64,000 bases of DNA from NCBI GenBank assembly GCA_963575745.1, contig CAUYUJ010019075.1, positions 1-64,000 of the forward strand, written 5' to 3'. Within the stretch, counting starts at the first letter, position 1, and each line of letters opens with the position of its first letter. The DNA is from Prorocentrum cordatum (taxonomy: Eukaryota > Sar > Dinophyceae > Prorocentrales > Prorocentraceae). The position numbers and the translations under genes were made by a program. This document shows positions 9,440 to 19,846 of this stretch, piece after piece. The notes under the pieces were generated by a model that was not told the origin of the DNA, did no database searches, and worked only from the letters and a program-made list of their open reading frames with translations.

Positions 9440-9645
9440 CCTGTCCAGCCCCCCTAAACCCTGGGAGCTCGGAAGAGAAGGGGAACTCGGGGCTACACCC
9501 CCAGGAGGCTATTCGGACGCACACCTCTACCGAGGATGCACGCTGCCCCATCAAATACCTCCGAGTTTGGCCCAATCATGTGTCCAGTCGAAAACCCACA
9601 AAGTCGGGGATCGGATTGAGGTCGCCGTACCACCGCTTAAAATTT
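9440..9645 (+). repeat. Dispersed repeat J, copy 1
   Basis: Aligns with 25565-25800: both have ACTCGGGG, GGATGCACGC-like and CCGAGTTTGGC blocks, then GTCGGGGATYGG at the end, with several small gaps. The peptide frames are not preserved between copies, so it is treated as a non-coding repeat. Confidence 0.55.
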
Positions 9646-10309
9646 GCAACATAAGTAGATGTGTGGAACATTCACTTCGAAGGGCTCCCCTTCACTCCTG
9701 GGCCTTCACATTGAAACAAGTCAGAGCCCAGTTTTGAACATGCAAGCACTTTCAATATTGAGGCTGGGGTGTGGAGGGGGGGACTCGTGTCTTCACAGTT
9801 CGGGCGACGTTCTTACAAAGTTACTTCTCCCAGCCTGCCAAGTCGATTCGCAAATCCGCCCGTGGGGGCCCTCTCTGGCTTCTCGAGGATGTGTGGTGGT
9901 TGGCTGCTGCTGATTCCCTCTCATGTGGAAGTTTACCGCTTGCCTTTCTCTCACACGGTCTGGCCCACGCGGTCGATCACAGCCTCGGATTCGTCCGAGC
10001 ATTGTCTACTGGCACATTGGGGAGACAGGTGTGCGTTTTTGGTAAGGTTGCATCGGTAATTACGCCACGGCCCCTCCTCGGCTTGGACAAGCGCTTCTGC
10101 AGCAGACTCCAAGAACCTGGGCCCGTACCCCAACGCTCTCGTGCATGTAGCAGTCTTTGCGTGCAAGCGCAGGTAAAAACGTGCCTAAGGTTATGTCATG
10201 AAGATGTCGAGGTGCAACTATCTTCCGTTTGCCCAATTCAGCTCCTACCAGTGGCTTGGCAGGTCGGGGTCTTCCCTTCCGTCGCTCATCCCCACTGGCC
10301 CGCTCGGAG
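9646..10309. other. Low-repeat sequence upstream of the UBR4-like exon, probably intron
   Basis: Balanced composition without microsatellites. A + frame is open from about 9771 into the UBR4-like exon, but the part upstream of 10300 does not resemble UBR4. The last 40 bp are pyrimidine-rich (CTTCCCTTCC then TCGCTCATCCCC), as expected before a 3' splice site. Confidence 0.4.
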
Positions 10310-10408
10310 GTGCTGTGTCTGCCAGGAGGGGTACCACTTCCAGCCCGAGGAGGTGCTGTGCGTGTACATCTTCGTAAAGCCTGTAGCGGTGCAGGAGATT
10401 GAGCCCTG
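10310..10408 (+). CDS. Exon of a UBR4/BIG-type E3 ubiquitin ligase (hemiRING segment)
   Basis: The + frame reads CCVCQEGYHFQPEEVL followed by CVYIFVKPVAVQE. This matches in order and spacing the segment near the C-terminus of UBR4 (animals) and BIG (plants), where a C-x-x-C, an EGY-x-FQP motif and a VLGxYxF-xK-xV run form part of a small zinc-binding fold needed for E3 ligase function. The first Cys pair is seen here; the later His/Cys ligands are not and should be on a following exon. A candidate acceptor is CTCGGAG ending at 10309 after a pyrimidine-rich stretch. The 3' end is uncertain: the open frame runs to 10526 but the family match stops near 10408. UBR4 proteins are about 5000 residues, so this is a small piece. 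It could also be a pseudogene fragment. Recognition is from memory of the family and has not been searched. Confidence 0.6.
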
Positions 10409-11399
10409 CGCGTTCTGCTTGCCCCCGCCCCACCTGGCAAGGCTTCGGGTTGCGCACGGGCAGCCCCCGCCCAGGGTAGTTCCAGCCGGCCTCAGCGGGC
10501 CCTCCGACTCGTCCAGGGCGGTCTGAGCTGCCCGCGGAGCGCCCCAACAGCGCCGCCGGAGGCGGCGCCAGGTTGTTGAGACCGCCCCGGATTGCTCGGG
10601 TAGCTTGTTGAGGCCAGCCGAGACTACCAGGGGGGGCGGCTGTCTGCGCGCAGCCAGGAGCCCTACCAGCCTCCTTCCTCCTTTAAAGTCTAAGGCAGTG
10701 AGATGTCATCTGCAGATCTGAGGACGTCATACGTTGTGATGCTTATGTTTCCATCCTAGAAAAAAGGCGCCGCGTAACAAAGCAATTGGCATCCCGGGTT
10801 TCTGGACGCCCCTGCACGGGTCGGGTGCTTTCAGGCCTTCGGGGCCTTCAGGACGCCCTTGCAGGGCATGGCCAGCGGGCCCAGGCACTTGCAAGACGCC
10901 CGCAGACGGCCCAAGGAACATCCGCAAGAGGCATTTGGATTGCAGCAACATGCATGCTCATAAAAGCATTAGTTCCCATCGGTTGTTGCACGATTTGTTG
11001 ACACTCGGCTCTTCGGTCTTCAGGGTGTCCGAGCCCGCGTCAGAAACTACGAAGATCGTCCAAACAACGGGCTGCCAGATAGTCCAAGAGAGCCCCCAGA
11101 TGGCCCAACAGCGCCCAACTTTTGCCAGAAGAACATGACAGCCCAAGATGGCTCCAACACGCCCCCCCGAAGCACTCCAAATCGTGATTGGTCGTTGAGG
11201 GGGACCGTGGTTCGCAGAAAGGTGGCCCGAGGAAACCCCTCAATTCCCCCAGAAGGCGCCCAAGAGGCTTCTGGGGGTCCGAAAGAAGCCCTTAAAGTAA
11301 GGCCCCCAAGAGGCTCTCCCAGGAGGAGCCTCCGCACAAGCAAACAGAAGAGGACGGGGGAGGGTTCTTTCGCAGGGTAGGGCGAGGATGACGAAGAGG
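10409..11399. other. Unassigned sequence with degenerate repeat M
   Basis: No gene recognised. 10790-11340 contains scattered AAGACGGCCCAAGAGGC-type words, the reverse complement of the GGCCTCTTGGG minisatellite seen at 30.6, 31.0 and 61.7 kb. Confidence 0.4.
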
Positions 11400-11909
11400 T
11401 GTACGAAAGAAGAGGAAAGTAGAAGGAAGAAAATGATTACGGCCAGGAGCTTCGGCTTAGCGTGGCGTGCCGTCGGTTCTGGCCCACCACGCCTCGGCAC
11501 GACACGCTAACCACAGCATGAGCTATCTTCCGCCCTCGGCACGCTTCGCAAAGGTCTTGACCGAAAAACGACGACGGAGAAATCGGAAACAAATGGCTAC
11601 TGTTATGTTTGCGTGTTTACCTCTCGCGCATCGCCCGCCTGCGTGCAACACGTGAAGGACCAAGGTGCCGGGCGCGACGCCCCAGTGCAGTCTGGAGCCT
11701 GCGTGGTGCAATATACATCTATGTTGGCCAAGCTTTCGATCGGTTGAGAACACAGATAAAGCGAGGAGCCCCAGGGACGGCACCGACGCCGCTGCCAGGG
11801 GAGCCTGGCGCCGATCCGAGAGATTTCCCCGGACTCTTGGAAGCGTATGCATGTGTCGTCTTTGTTCTATTTCTGGGCAAGGCGCTGAAATGAAGAAGAG
11901 TACGGGTTC
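11400..11909. other. Low-repeat region with an open frame at 11690-11893
   Basis: A + frame ends at a stop at 11891-11893 and contains GQAFDRLRTQIKRGAP and YACVVFVLFLGKALK. It might be a terminal exon but nothing is recognised and codon third positions are not strongly GC-biased. Confidence 0.2.
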
Positions 11910-11985
11910 GGAAGAGGCTCGCTGTTCACCGGGCCTTTCCGTGGTTCTTACTCCAGCGCTCCCAGCGCATCTGGGCGCCTTGCGG
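11910..11985 (+). repeat. Dispersed repeat U, copy 1
   Basis: GGAAGAGGCTCGCTGTTC followed by TTTCCGTGGTTCTTACTCC and AGCGCTCC. Matches 61470-61560 closely and 26735-26815 in part. Confidence 0.6.
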
Positions 11986-12477
11986 GCCACGTAGGGGCTT
12001 CGTTTCGCGTTTAGCGTTCCATATGATGCGGTGAGGAACTTGTGTTCAGCGTGTCATGTCGTCGCCATTGCCACACGCGTCGCCTTGCAAATCTGACAGC
12101 GTGCCGCTCTGCTTCGTTGGGCAGGAGGCTGGGAACAGCCTGGAACGCTCTCGCTCGTGGATTGGGGCGTGCTTTGGCGCGTCGCGCCCAAGTGCGGCGG
12201 GCCAGCATTGGCGGCGCGACACGCTGAGTAGAAACTCTTGACCGCATCGCAGCGCGATGACTTCTAGGGTGTTGCCAAGGGTGTCCCTGGCCCACTGTGC
12301 GTCCCTGGCAACCCCTGGCAGGCCCCCCCGGCCTCCAGAGCATTCCTCACAAGGCCCAGCCCCAGGGGCCCCAAAAGCGAGCGAAAAGCTGGGGACATCT
12401 TGGGCCATGGACAGCTCTGGAACATGTTTGTACTTGGGCGCTGGCAAGCTTACTTGCGTGAGATTTCGCCCCCCCTC
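11986..12477. other. No gene recognised
   Basis: Mixed sequence with short open frames on both strands; no repeats of note. Confidence 0.4.
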
Positions 12478-12615
12478 CTCCCGTCGCTGTTTCTTCCAGC
12501 GCTGGGCCGACATAGCGTGCAAGCGATCCCCGACTTGCGTGAAGCCCGAATCTGCTTTCGGGCCTCGCGACGACCCCCCTGCATGCAAGCAGGACTGCCG
12601 GACCCTGCAGAAAAC
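12478..12615 (+). repeat. Dispersed repeat F, copy 2
   Basis: TTCTTCCAGCGCTGGGCCG, GCGTGCAAGCGATCC, GTGAAGCCCGAATCTGC and CATGCAAGCAGGACTGC occur in the same order as 1495-1645. Confidence 0.6.
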
Positions 12616-12640
12616 CAGCCGCCTGGTCACGTCCTGAGGC

Positions 12641-12810
12641 CCCAGGCATGCGACGTCTTGATTTCTTGAAGTACGCGGCCCCCAGAAGTCCCGACCCGTT
12701 CCCCGGGACCGGTTTTTCGTCCTGTATGAGTCCATCTATGACGGTCCCAGGGCCCAGCGAGTGCCTCCAGAGGCCGACAACGGCGAGAAACAATTTTTTG
12801 GTCTGCGGGG
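12641..12810 (-). mobile_element. Family A element, copy A3
   Basis: Reverse orientation. The blocks CGACGTCTTGATTTC, CCGTTCCCCGGGACCGG, TTTTTCGTCC and ATGACGGTCCC are in family order, ending GGTCTGCGGG. Confidence 0.75.
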
Positions 12811-13284
12811 CGAGAGCGGACCTCTTCCGGTAAAAGCTAGGCGGGCTACGCACAGCTCTAATTGGGGAGACAGGGCACAGGCGGGCGGGGCCTCAGGCGG
12901 CCGGAGGGCGGGCCGGGGTGCAGGCGGTGCAGGGCGGGCCGACCACGGCGAAAAACAACCATCCCGAAGTTTTGTGGCGACGCGATCCTGTCGGGGGCGC
13001 TCGGTCGTCCGTCCGTCCGCCGCCGGCGCCGGGTCGCCGCGCAGCCCCCCCGACGAGGCGGCGCAGGTGTCGCCGGAGCCCCGTGCGGAGGGCGAGGCGG
13101 GCCCCGCGCGGGCTCTACGCGCCGCCGCCGGCCCTCCGCCGCTGCCTGTGACGGCCTTTGCCGTTGGCGCCGCCGCCGCCGCCGCCAGTCGATCGAGGAT
13201 GTCGATCGGGCCACCCCCATCTGTTTTCCTCTGGCTTTTGATTTGAAGGTTTTTTGCGTTTTCGCCCATCGGCCTCCCGGCGCT
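12811..13284. other. GC-rich coding-like region, strand undecided
   Basis: 13025-13155 is open in a + frame with high third-position GC (contains DEAAQVSPEPRAEGEAGPAR) and also open on the minus strand. No domain and no firm splice sites. Confidence 0.2.
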
Positions 13285-13415
13285 CTAAGAAGACGGCCGA
13301 AAGATCGCCCCCGAACGGCCTAAGAGGCCCACGAGAGAGCGCCCAGATGGCCTAAGACGCCTGCAAGACGGCCCAAGAGGCCTCCAAGGCCCTGAGATCC
13401 TGGCGTCTCAATTTG
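13285..13415 (-). repeat. Degenerate minisatellite M (minus)
   Basis: Words such as AAGACGGCC, GGCCTAAGAGGCCC and CAAGACGGCCCAAGAGGC recur every 15-30 bp. Confidence 0.6.
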
Positions 13416-13508
13416 TTCGAGCTGGGCGGTTTCGCCTTTTTTCGGGCCCCGTGACCCTCACAGATCGATAATATGGATGGAAAGATGGCGCGGAGAGATG
13501 GATTTGTG

Positions 13509-13676
13509 AACAATCACGACGGGAGGTTTTTCGTTATGGTCGGCCTTTGGGGGGGGCCCTTCCCGGCTCTCGGGACCGTGCACAAACGACCCATGGAGGA
13601 AGAACGGGTCCCGGGGGAGGGGCCGAGATCTCCAGGGGTCGGCGTTCTGAAGAAATCACGACGTCGTTGGTCTGGG
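13509..13676 (+). mobile_element. Family A element, copy A4 (left end lost)
   Basis: ATCACGACGGGAGGTTTTTC, then CGGCCTTTGGGGGGGGCCC, GAACGGGTCCCGGGGGAGG and a final ATCACGACGTCGTTGGTCTG. The left terminal repeat is missing. Confidence 0.75.
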
Positions 13677-13748
13677 GCCGTCGCCGCCACCTCCGGTCGA
13701 GCGAGGAATCCCGATCGGGTAAGACAGGTCGGCTCCTGGAGATTCTGT

Positions 13749-13944
13749 TCGGGGGTGCCAAAGAGGGGGGTGATGACTAGGGGGGGGGGATATCACGGCG
13801 GGGGCCACGATAATTCCTGAGAGCTCACGGCGCCTCTTCTTATTTCCTTACGTCCCCGCCCCGCCCCCTGGGCCGCGCACGTGCCGCCGGCCATGATTTG
13901 CGGCCCCCCCACCCCTTGGAGGCCCCCCTCTTGGCCGCCCCCGA
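13749..13944 (+). mobile_element. Family D inverted-repeat element, copy D1
   Basis: Ends TTCGGGGGTGCCAAAGAGG and CTCTTGGCCGCCCCCGA are inverted repeats of about 19 bp with mismatches. The inside has GGTGATGACTAG, CGGCGCCTCTTCTTATTTCC and GCCGCCGGCCATGATTTGC, shared with 27237-27429 and 61057-61250. A TCTGT word on both sides may be the remnant target duplication. Confidence 0.75.
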
Positions 13945-14035
13945 TCTGTCGCCTCGGGATTCGTTCCAGCAGCTGCGCCTCGTGGAGGTCGCTCCAGGAG
14001 CTCCCAGATCGTCCGGATCGGCCGCCAGAGGCGCT
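13945..14035 (+). repeat. Dispersed repeat V, copy 1
   Basis: TCGCCTCGGGATTCGTTCC, AGCAGCTGCGCCTCG and CAGATCGTCCGGATCGGCC. In one frame it reads SPRDSFQQLRLVE, the peptide shared by the other V copies at 39.5, 41.2 and 58.4 kb. Confidence 0.55.
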
Positions 14036-14094
14036 GGTTTTGGTTCAACGGGTTAGCCAGCGCGGGCCCCAAGCGGAGTGTTCTGGCATATTTT

Positions 14095-15885
14095 GTGGTG
14101 CAGTCTACGTCGGGCAATCTACGTGGTGCAATCTATGTGGCGCAATATAAGTGGTGCAGTTGATTTCAAAAACGAATTGACACATCCCATGCTCTTGCAA
14201 TCGTCCCACCCACCCACCCGCAACTTGGTTTGCCAAACCCATACGGTGGCGATTGCGATGCATGTTTGGCGTTGGTTGGTGCGTTTTTGCGTCCGCGCCA
14301 ACCCAAGCACGCGCGCGCAGCGGCCAGCTTGTTGGCGCGACCGACGCGGCCGCGGTGGCGCTGACCGCTGGGCGCATCGTAGCGGGCACTTCACTGCGAG
14401 TCGGCGATTTGGGCGGGCGCGGTATCATGGCAACGTCGACAACGGTAGACACGATGATGATAGTGACGATATTGGTGACGATGTTAACAAAGACGAACGC
14501 GCGGCCAATGCAGGTGCCGATGCTGATCACGGTGGCGGCGATGACGGCGTCTTCGCATCGGTAATGAAGGTTTTGGAAAGAGTTCGACATGCGCGCGCGG
14601 CCGACGCGCGAGAGTGGCCCGCATGATATTATTTGACACGGCTCGTGCCCCCCCAGCACGCGCGCAAGGGCGTGCGAATGATGTCGGCATGCGTCGCGAG
14701 GGGTTTGGCAGAAGTCTATGACACTGTTGAAAAAAACGATGGTTTCTTAAGATGTCGAAAGAGCGCGAACGCACGCTATTTTGAAAACTGATTCTTCGAA
14801 ACCATGTAGAGGTGTATGTTTGTTTGGGGCACTCGTTTTTGAACACGTGCCGCACCCGAAGGTTTTTGCTGGATCTCGGCATGCGCGTGCGACGACGCGC
14901 GTGCGAGCACTTCGTTTGACGTTTTGCAAAAAGTTCTTGTCACGGCACGCGCGCAAGGGCGTTCAAACAATTTTGACATGCGCGCGCAAAGCCCGTTTGG
15001 TGGCATGTTTTGAACATGTTGAAAAAGTCCTGGTTGTTATTCAGAATTGGCAAGAGCGCGCGCCGACTTGTTTTGAACATCCGTGTTGCGAAACCAGGTG
15101 CTTTATATGTTTATGGGAAGCTCGATTTTTGAAATCCGTGCAACGCCGAAGGTGTTCGAAGGATGTTTGCATGCGCGCGCGACGACGCGCTCGTGCGCAC
15201 TTCGTCCCATATATTGCAAGGGATTCGTGAACACTGATGATGTTTGATAAACGAATGCGCGTGCATAGTATGTTCTGCGGAGGATGGCGGGTGGGGGCGA
15301 CACAGGTTGAGCGGCGATGTTACGAGTTCATATTTCGAGTGGACGATGGGGCAGAACATATGTAATTCGCAATACGCAACAGGGTATCGATAATCCTGGG
15401 GGGGAGTCGATCTTCTTCTTTGGCAAAAAGGAGAACCGGCACTGGTTCACTATATGTGTGGCGTAGTCTACCTGGTACCAGTGACGAATCCCTCGCGCGT
15501 GACCTCTCCCATGTTCGCGCAAACATCCCGCCCACCCAACTGCGCAAAAACGATGCGGCGGCGATTGTGAAGACTGCTTGTCGCTGGCTGGCCGACCGTT
15601 CCGGCCGCGCTGGCGAGCACAGGCTCGCACGCAAAGCGGCGACCTAGTCTGGCGCGACCGACGCGGCCGCGGCGTCGCTGACCGCTGGGCGTTTCCAGCG
15701 GGCACTTCATTCGAGTCGGTGCCCGAGTATCATGGCGACGCCGACATCTACAACACGATACTGATAGTACCGATGCTGGTGACAACAATAATGATGACGG
15801 CGGTCGGACCACATACCGCACCAGTGCTGATCACGCTGATGACTATCATGGTGTCCACGTGTCTGCGATTGAGGTTTTTGGAAGT
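14095..15885 (+). repeat. Diverged tandem duplication, unit about 1.3 kb, with an inner 291-bp duplication
   Basis: 14095-14590 aligns with 15420-15885 at an offset of about 1316 bp (both hold GCGCGACCGACGCGGCCGCG, GCTGACCGCTGGGCG and GTATCATGGC). Between them 14655-14944 aligns with 14945-15235 at an offset of 291 bp (CACGCGCGCAAGGGCGT, CGCGACGACGCGC, GAAACCA). The region is less GC-rich than its neighbours. No gene is recognised; hydrophobic frames on both strands are not conserved between copies. Confidence 0.7.
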
Positions 15886-15895
15886 TTTTTGGGTG

Positions 15896-16135
15896 GGGAG
15901 GAGGAGGAGGAAAGGGAGGAAGAGGAGGAGGAGGAGGAGGAAGAGGAGGAGGAGGAGGAGGAGGAGGCGGAGGAGGAGGAGGAGGAGGGGGAGGAGGAGG
16001 AAGAGGAGGAGGAGGAGGAGGAGGAGGATGAGGAAGAGGAGGAGGAGGAGTGGGGGAGGAGGAAGAGCGGGGAGAGAGACGGGGGAAGGAGAAGGAAGGA
16101 GGTGGTCGGGGGAGAGGAGGGAGAGGAGGAGGGGT
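15896..16135 (+). repeat. (GGA)n purine tract
   Basis: About 240 bp of GGA/GGAGG/GAA units. Confidence 0.95.
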
Positions 16136-16281
16136 AAGGGGGGGGGGGTCAGGATGTCGGAGTGAAGGAGGGCCAAGAGGACGGAGGAGGTCGGCGATAA
16201 CCTTCGACGAGGATGGCCACGGAGAGAAGACGCCTAGCGCTTTCCTCGGGCCGCGGGCGCCCCGACGAGGCCGCGTCCTAC

Positions 16282-16477
16282 CGCGTCGCTCCCCGCTTCG
16301 GGATGTGCTCCGTGTCGCACCTCACCGTGATCCACTGGTGGGGCGGGGCGCCCACGAAACCCGTGGCTTGGCGTCGTCGTCGTGTGCTGCCGTCGGCGTC
16401 GTCCGCCCCCGTTCGCCCCTGCCGAGCGTCGTCGACGGCCGTCGTGTCCTGCCTGTCCGGGGGCGCGTCTCGGGCCC
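16282..16477 (-). CDS. Candidate internal exon, unknown protein
   Basis: On the minus strand the frame is bounded by an acceptor TTCGCAG just upstream of 16477 and a donor CG then GTAGGA just below 16282. It reads DAPPDRQDTTAVDDARQG, an Asp/Arg-rich part, then ATGFVGAPPHQWITVRCDTE and HIPKRGAT. Third codon positions are about 95% G/C. The + strand is also open here (RFGMCSVSHLTVIHWWGG), so the strand call rests on the two splice sites. No family recognised. Confidence 0.4.
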
Positions 16478-16644
16478 CTGCGAATTCTCGAATGCCCGCA
16501 GGCCCCCTCCCAGCCCAGGAGCCAGCCGGGGGGGGGGGGAGCCCGGGAGGCCGCCCCTCGGGAGGGCTCTGCGGAGGCCGTACGTCCACGAGGCCTCCAC
16601 GAGGCTCGAGTCCACGAGGCTCGAGCTTCGAGGCTCGAGGTTCG

Positions 16645-16845
16645 AGGAGGAGGAGGAGGAGGAGGAGGAGGAGGAGGAGGAGGAGGAGGAGGAGGAGGAG
16701 GGGGGGAGGAGGAGAGGAGAGAGGAGAGGAGGAGGAGGAGGAGGAGGAGGAGGGAGGAGGAGGACGAGGAGGAGGAGGAGGGGAGGAGGAGGGGGAGGAG
16801 GAGGAGGAGAGAGGAGGAGGAGGAGGAGGAGGAGGAGGAAAGGAA
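16645..16845 (+). repeat. (GGA)n purine tract
   Basis: GGA-rich tract preceded by several CGAGGCTCGAG words (16590-16645). Confidence 0.95.
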
Positions 16846-17312
16846 AGGTGTTCCGATACTGCCTCCCTGGCCTCTTCGCGAAGGCTGGATTCGCCTGGAT
16901 TCCCTCCATGTTGGTCTGAACGCATCCCTACGTGGGCGCTGCCAGCTGCGCAACTGCTGCCACTTTCGTGAGCTCTCTGGACCGAGTAATCCTTCAGCGT
17001 CGTATCATATAGCTTTTGTTGGACGCCCAATGCGTAGTTTCGCCCTGTAGCTCGCAGACGGAACATCGCGCCTTTTGAAATTTTCCTTTGTCTTGGGTGA
17101 GCTCCTCGATGATGCCAGTTGTTGCACATGGGGTGGGTACGTCCCTGGGTAGGTTGAAGTTGCCACTGTCTGGCGAGTGCAGCCAGTCCGAGTCCGCATC
17201 TTGAGTTGCCGGGCGCGCCCTGGTTGGATGTCCTCTAATTGGCGCCTGTCAGAGGCGTGTAGCGCACGTGGCGGTGGATTTCCACCGAAGGAGAAGGGGG
17301 AGGATGAGGAGG
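16846..17312. other. No gene recognised
   Basis: Mixed sequence, no repeats of note, short open frames only. Confidence 0.4.
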
Positions 17313-17327
17313 ATGAGGATAATGATA

Positions 17328-17380
<53 letters not shown>

Positions 17381-17392
17381 GATGAAGATGAA

Positions 17393-17454
<62 letters not shown>

Positions 17455-17520
17455 CGGCGACGACGTCGACGACGACGGTGATGATGATGATGGTGGCTGT
17501 GATTTATGATGATGATAAAT
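17313..17520 (+). repeat. (GAT)n microsatellite
   Basis: Near-pure GAT at 17327-17453 with GAAGAT variants, passing into GACGGCGAC. Frames read poly-Asp, poly-Met or poly-His/Ile according to phase and strand. Confidence 0.95.
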
Positions 17521-17656
17521 GCTGATAGTGGTGGTGGTGATGATGATGATGAGGAGGAGGAGCCCGTGATTCGAGTTTCGAGGTTCGAGGAGCAGACGGA
17601 GGACAGGTGTTTTTTCCCCAAGCGGTCGAGGTTCTCATATTTTTGGTCCGGGCAAG

Positions 17657-17757
17657 TTTAAGTCGGGCGTGTCCCTCTACAGGATGCATACTTCAGGATA
17701 AACAGCAAAATCGTATGGGGACGAACTTTCCATGATTTTTCAATTCGTCTCGACCAT
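17657..17757 (+). mobile_element. Family B element B4, left half only
   Basis: TTAAGTCGGGCGTGTCCCTC is a perfect family left end and GTATGGGGACGA matches the interior. The right terminal repeat is missing. Confidence 0.6.
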
Positions 17758-17796
17758 GTTTACTTATTTTTGGCCTAAGGGTAAGTCGGATATTAC

Positions 17797-17950
17797 CAGC
17801 CTCGAACGTATCCCTATCCCTAAGATTGACACGCCAAAAGGCGATGACAATCTTAGGGATTCGCCCTCGAAAAAAAGGAAATCCCTAAGATTGACATCGT
17901 GATGAGGAGGTGCCCAGCATAGGGATAGGGATATGGTCCAGGCTGGTAAG
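17797..17950. mobile_element. Inverted-repeat element K1
   Basis: About 28-bp inverted ends: TTACCAGCCTCGAACGTATC at the left, and ATAGGGATATGGTCC with AGGCTGGTAA at the right. Internal ATCCCTAAGATTGACA and CAATCTTAGGGAT form a second inverted pair. A related copy is at 46665-46810. Confidence 0.7.
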
Positions 17951-18129
17951 GAGAGGCCCTTCAGGCTGTTTCGCCCTTTCGCCCGCCCGCGGGCGCCCCG
18001 TGGGCGCCCTCGGTCAGGCAGGGCTCCCCGGGCTTTCCCCCCAGTGCTCGTCGGGTGCCCGCCCCGCGGGCGCCGCGTGCCCGCCCCGTTGGGCGCCTCG
18101 TGGGCGTCCCGCGCCGCGCTGCCGCGCCG

Positions 18130-18445
18130 CCTGCGCCACCCCCTCCTCCTCCACCCCCTCCTCCCCCTACCCCTCCCCCTCCCCTCCTCCTTCTCCCCCT
18201 CCTCCTCCTCGTCCTCCTCCTTTTCCTCCTCCTCCTCCTCCTCCTCCTCCTCCTCCTCCTCCTCCTCCTCCTCCTCCTCCTCCTCCTCCCCCTCCTCCTC
18301 CTTCTCCTTCTCCTCTCCTCCTCCTCTCCTCCTCCCTCCTCCTCCCCCTCCTCCCCCTCTCCTCCTCCGCCCTCCTCGCCTCCTCCTCCTCCCTCCTCCT
18401 CCTCTGCTCCTCCTGCTCCTCCTCCTCCCCCCCTCCTCCTTCCAC
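18130..18445 (+). repeat. (TCC)n polypyrimidine tract
   Basis: About 310 bp of TCC/CCCCTCC. Confidence 0.95.
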
Positions 18446-18574
18446 TCCTCCTAGGCCTTTCGGGGTTTGGAGCGACCCAGGTGCCTTAGGTCACTCCCAA
18501 CACACTGCACATGCCCAGGCAGTGTTTTTCCTTTCGTTGACACCGTCAAATGGCTATCCTATCACCTATCCAAT

Positions 18575-18679
18575 CTTCTTCCTCCTCCTCCTCCTCCTCC
18601 TCCTCCTCCTCCTCCACCTTCTCCTCCTCTCCTCCTCACCCTCCTCCTCCCCCTCCCCCTCCCCCCCTCGGCTCCCCAG
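18575..18679 (+). promoter_or_regulatory. (TCC)n tract ending in a candidate 3' splice site
   Basis: TCC repeats run into CTCGGCTCCCCAG, an acceptor-like end at 18679. The frame opened behind it is the next feature. Confidence 0.4.
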
Positions 18680-19003
18680 AGGAGCCGAGAGGGACGCAGG
18701 CCGCATGGCAGCCAAGCCCAAGCCGAAGGGCGAAGCCGAACCGAGAGGAGCCAGGGCACTGCACTTGGTGCCACACAGCTGGCACTTCGCAGGCCCACCA
18801 CGTAACAAGCGCAACAGACACTGCGCACAAGTGGCTTGCAGCACGCAGCTTGCACGGTATGTGTTGCACCGCAGGCATTGGAGTTCACAGCTCGTCAGTG
18901 GCAAGTTCTCATTACAACGCCTAGCTTGCACCACAGCGCCAGCTGCCCCGTTCCCTATACCACATACGCATCACCACAAAGCTGGGGCTCCCAACACCTA
19001 GCC
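18680..19003 (+). CDS. Candidate terminal exon, unknown basic protein
   Basis: Behind the CCCCAG acceptor a + frame runs to a stop at 19001-19003. It reads GAERDAGRMAAKPKPKGEAE, then HLVPHSWHFAGPPRNKRNRH and a Cys/His-containing tail. From about 18760 the DNA is a degenerate CA-rich repeat (CACTTGGTGCCACACAGC, GCTTGCACCACAGC), so the tail may be repeat rather than gene. No family recognised. Confidence 0.3.
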
Positions 19004-19512
19004 TACACCACAAGCTTACACCGCATACTTGGCACCTGTACTTGTGCACGATGTTGCGCCACATCGACTGCACATCGAGAACGCAATGGCGTAGCGTTTA
19101 GGGCTCACAGTGGCCGCGATTGTCTTGCGTTCGGGATCTTCCTGTGGCTCTCAGGGCCCTTCCCTCCTGGAGGCTTCCTGGGGCCTTTCTGGAGGTTGTT
19201 CGAAAGTTCCTCCTCCGTCGTCGTGCCAGAGGTTCCAGAATCGAGGTTGAAGGCATGAGGGCAGCGATGGGATCAAGAAGATCGAGGAGGGTCGAGGAGA
19301 TCGAGGGGATCAATGGGAGCTTGCGAGGGCCGGGAAGCCGAGGAAATCCAGTGAATCGAGGAGTCCAAGGGCGGTCACGGGATCGAGGACGCCGAGGAGA
19401 TCGAGGGGATCGGTGGGGATCGATGAGATCGAGGTTTTGCATGATATTCGTCCTCTTCGGGCGTCAGGGCGCCTCCAGAGACCTCAAGGGGCCTGAGGGG
19501 ACCTCTGAGGAC
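19004..19512 (+). repeat. Spacer with GATCGAGG minisatellite
   Basis: 19230-19435 carries many GATCGAGG and GAGGAGATCGAGGGGATC words at irregular spacing. 19004-19229 has no recognised gene. Confidence 0.6.
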
Positions 19513-19789
19513 CATCACCGCGAACATCATCATCACCATCGCCAGCATCAGTTTCAGTATCAGCATCATCATCATCATCAGCTGCATCATCAGCATCATC
19601 ATCATCATCAGCATCATCATCAGCAGCATCATCATCATCCGCATCGTCATGATCAGCATCGGCATCGTCACCATCGTCAGCATCATCGTCATCACCATCG
19701 TAACCATATTCCTCATCCTCAGCATCATCATCATCAGCATCATCATCATCATCATCATCATCATCAGCATCATCATCATCATCGTCATC

Positions 19790-19846
<57 letters not shown>

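Noticed and set aside
18566-18934. Minus-strand Cys-rich frame resembling a zinc-finger protein
   Set aside because: The Cys codons arise from a degenerate CA/TG-rich repeat; no regular ligand spacing of a known finger.
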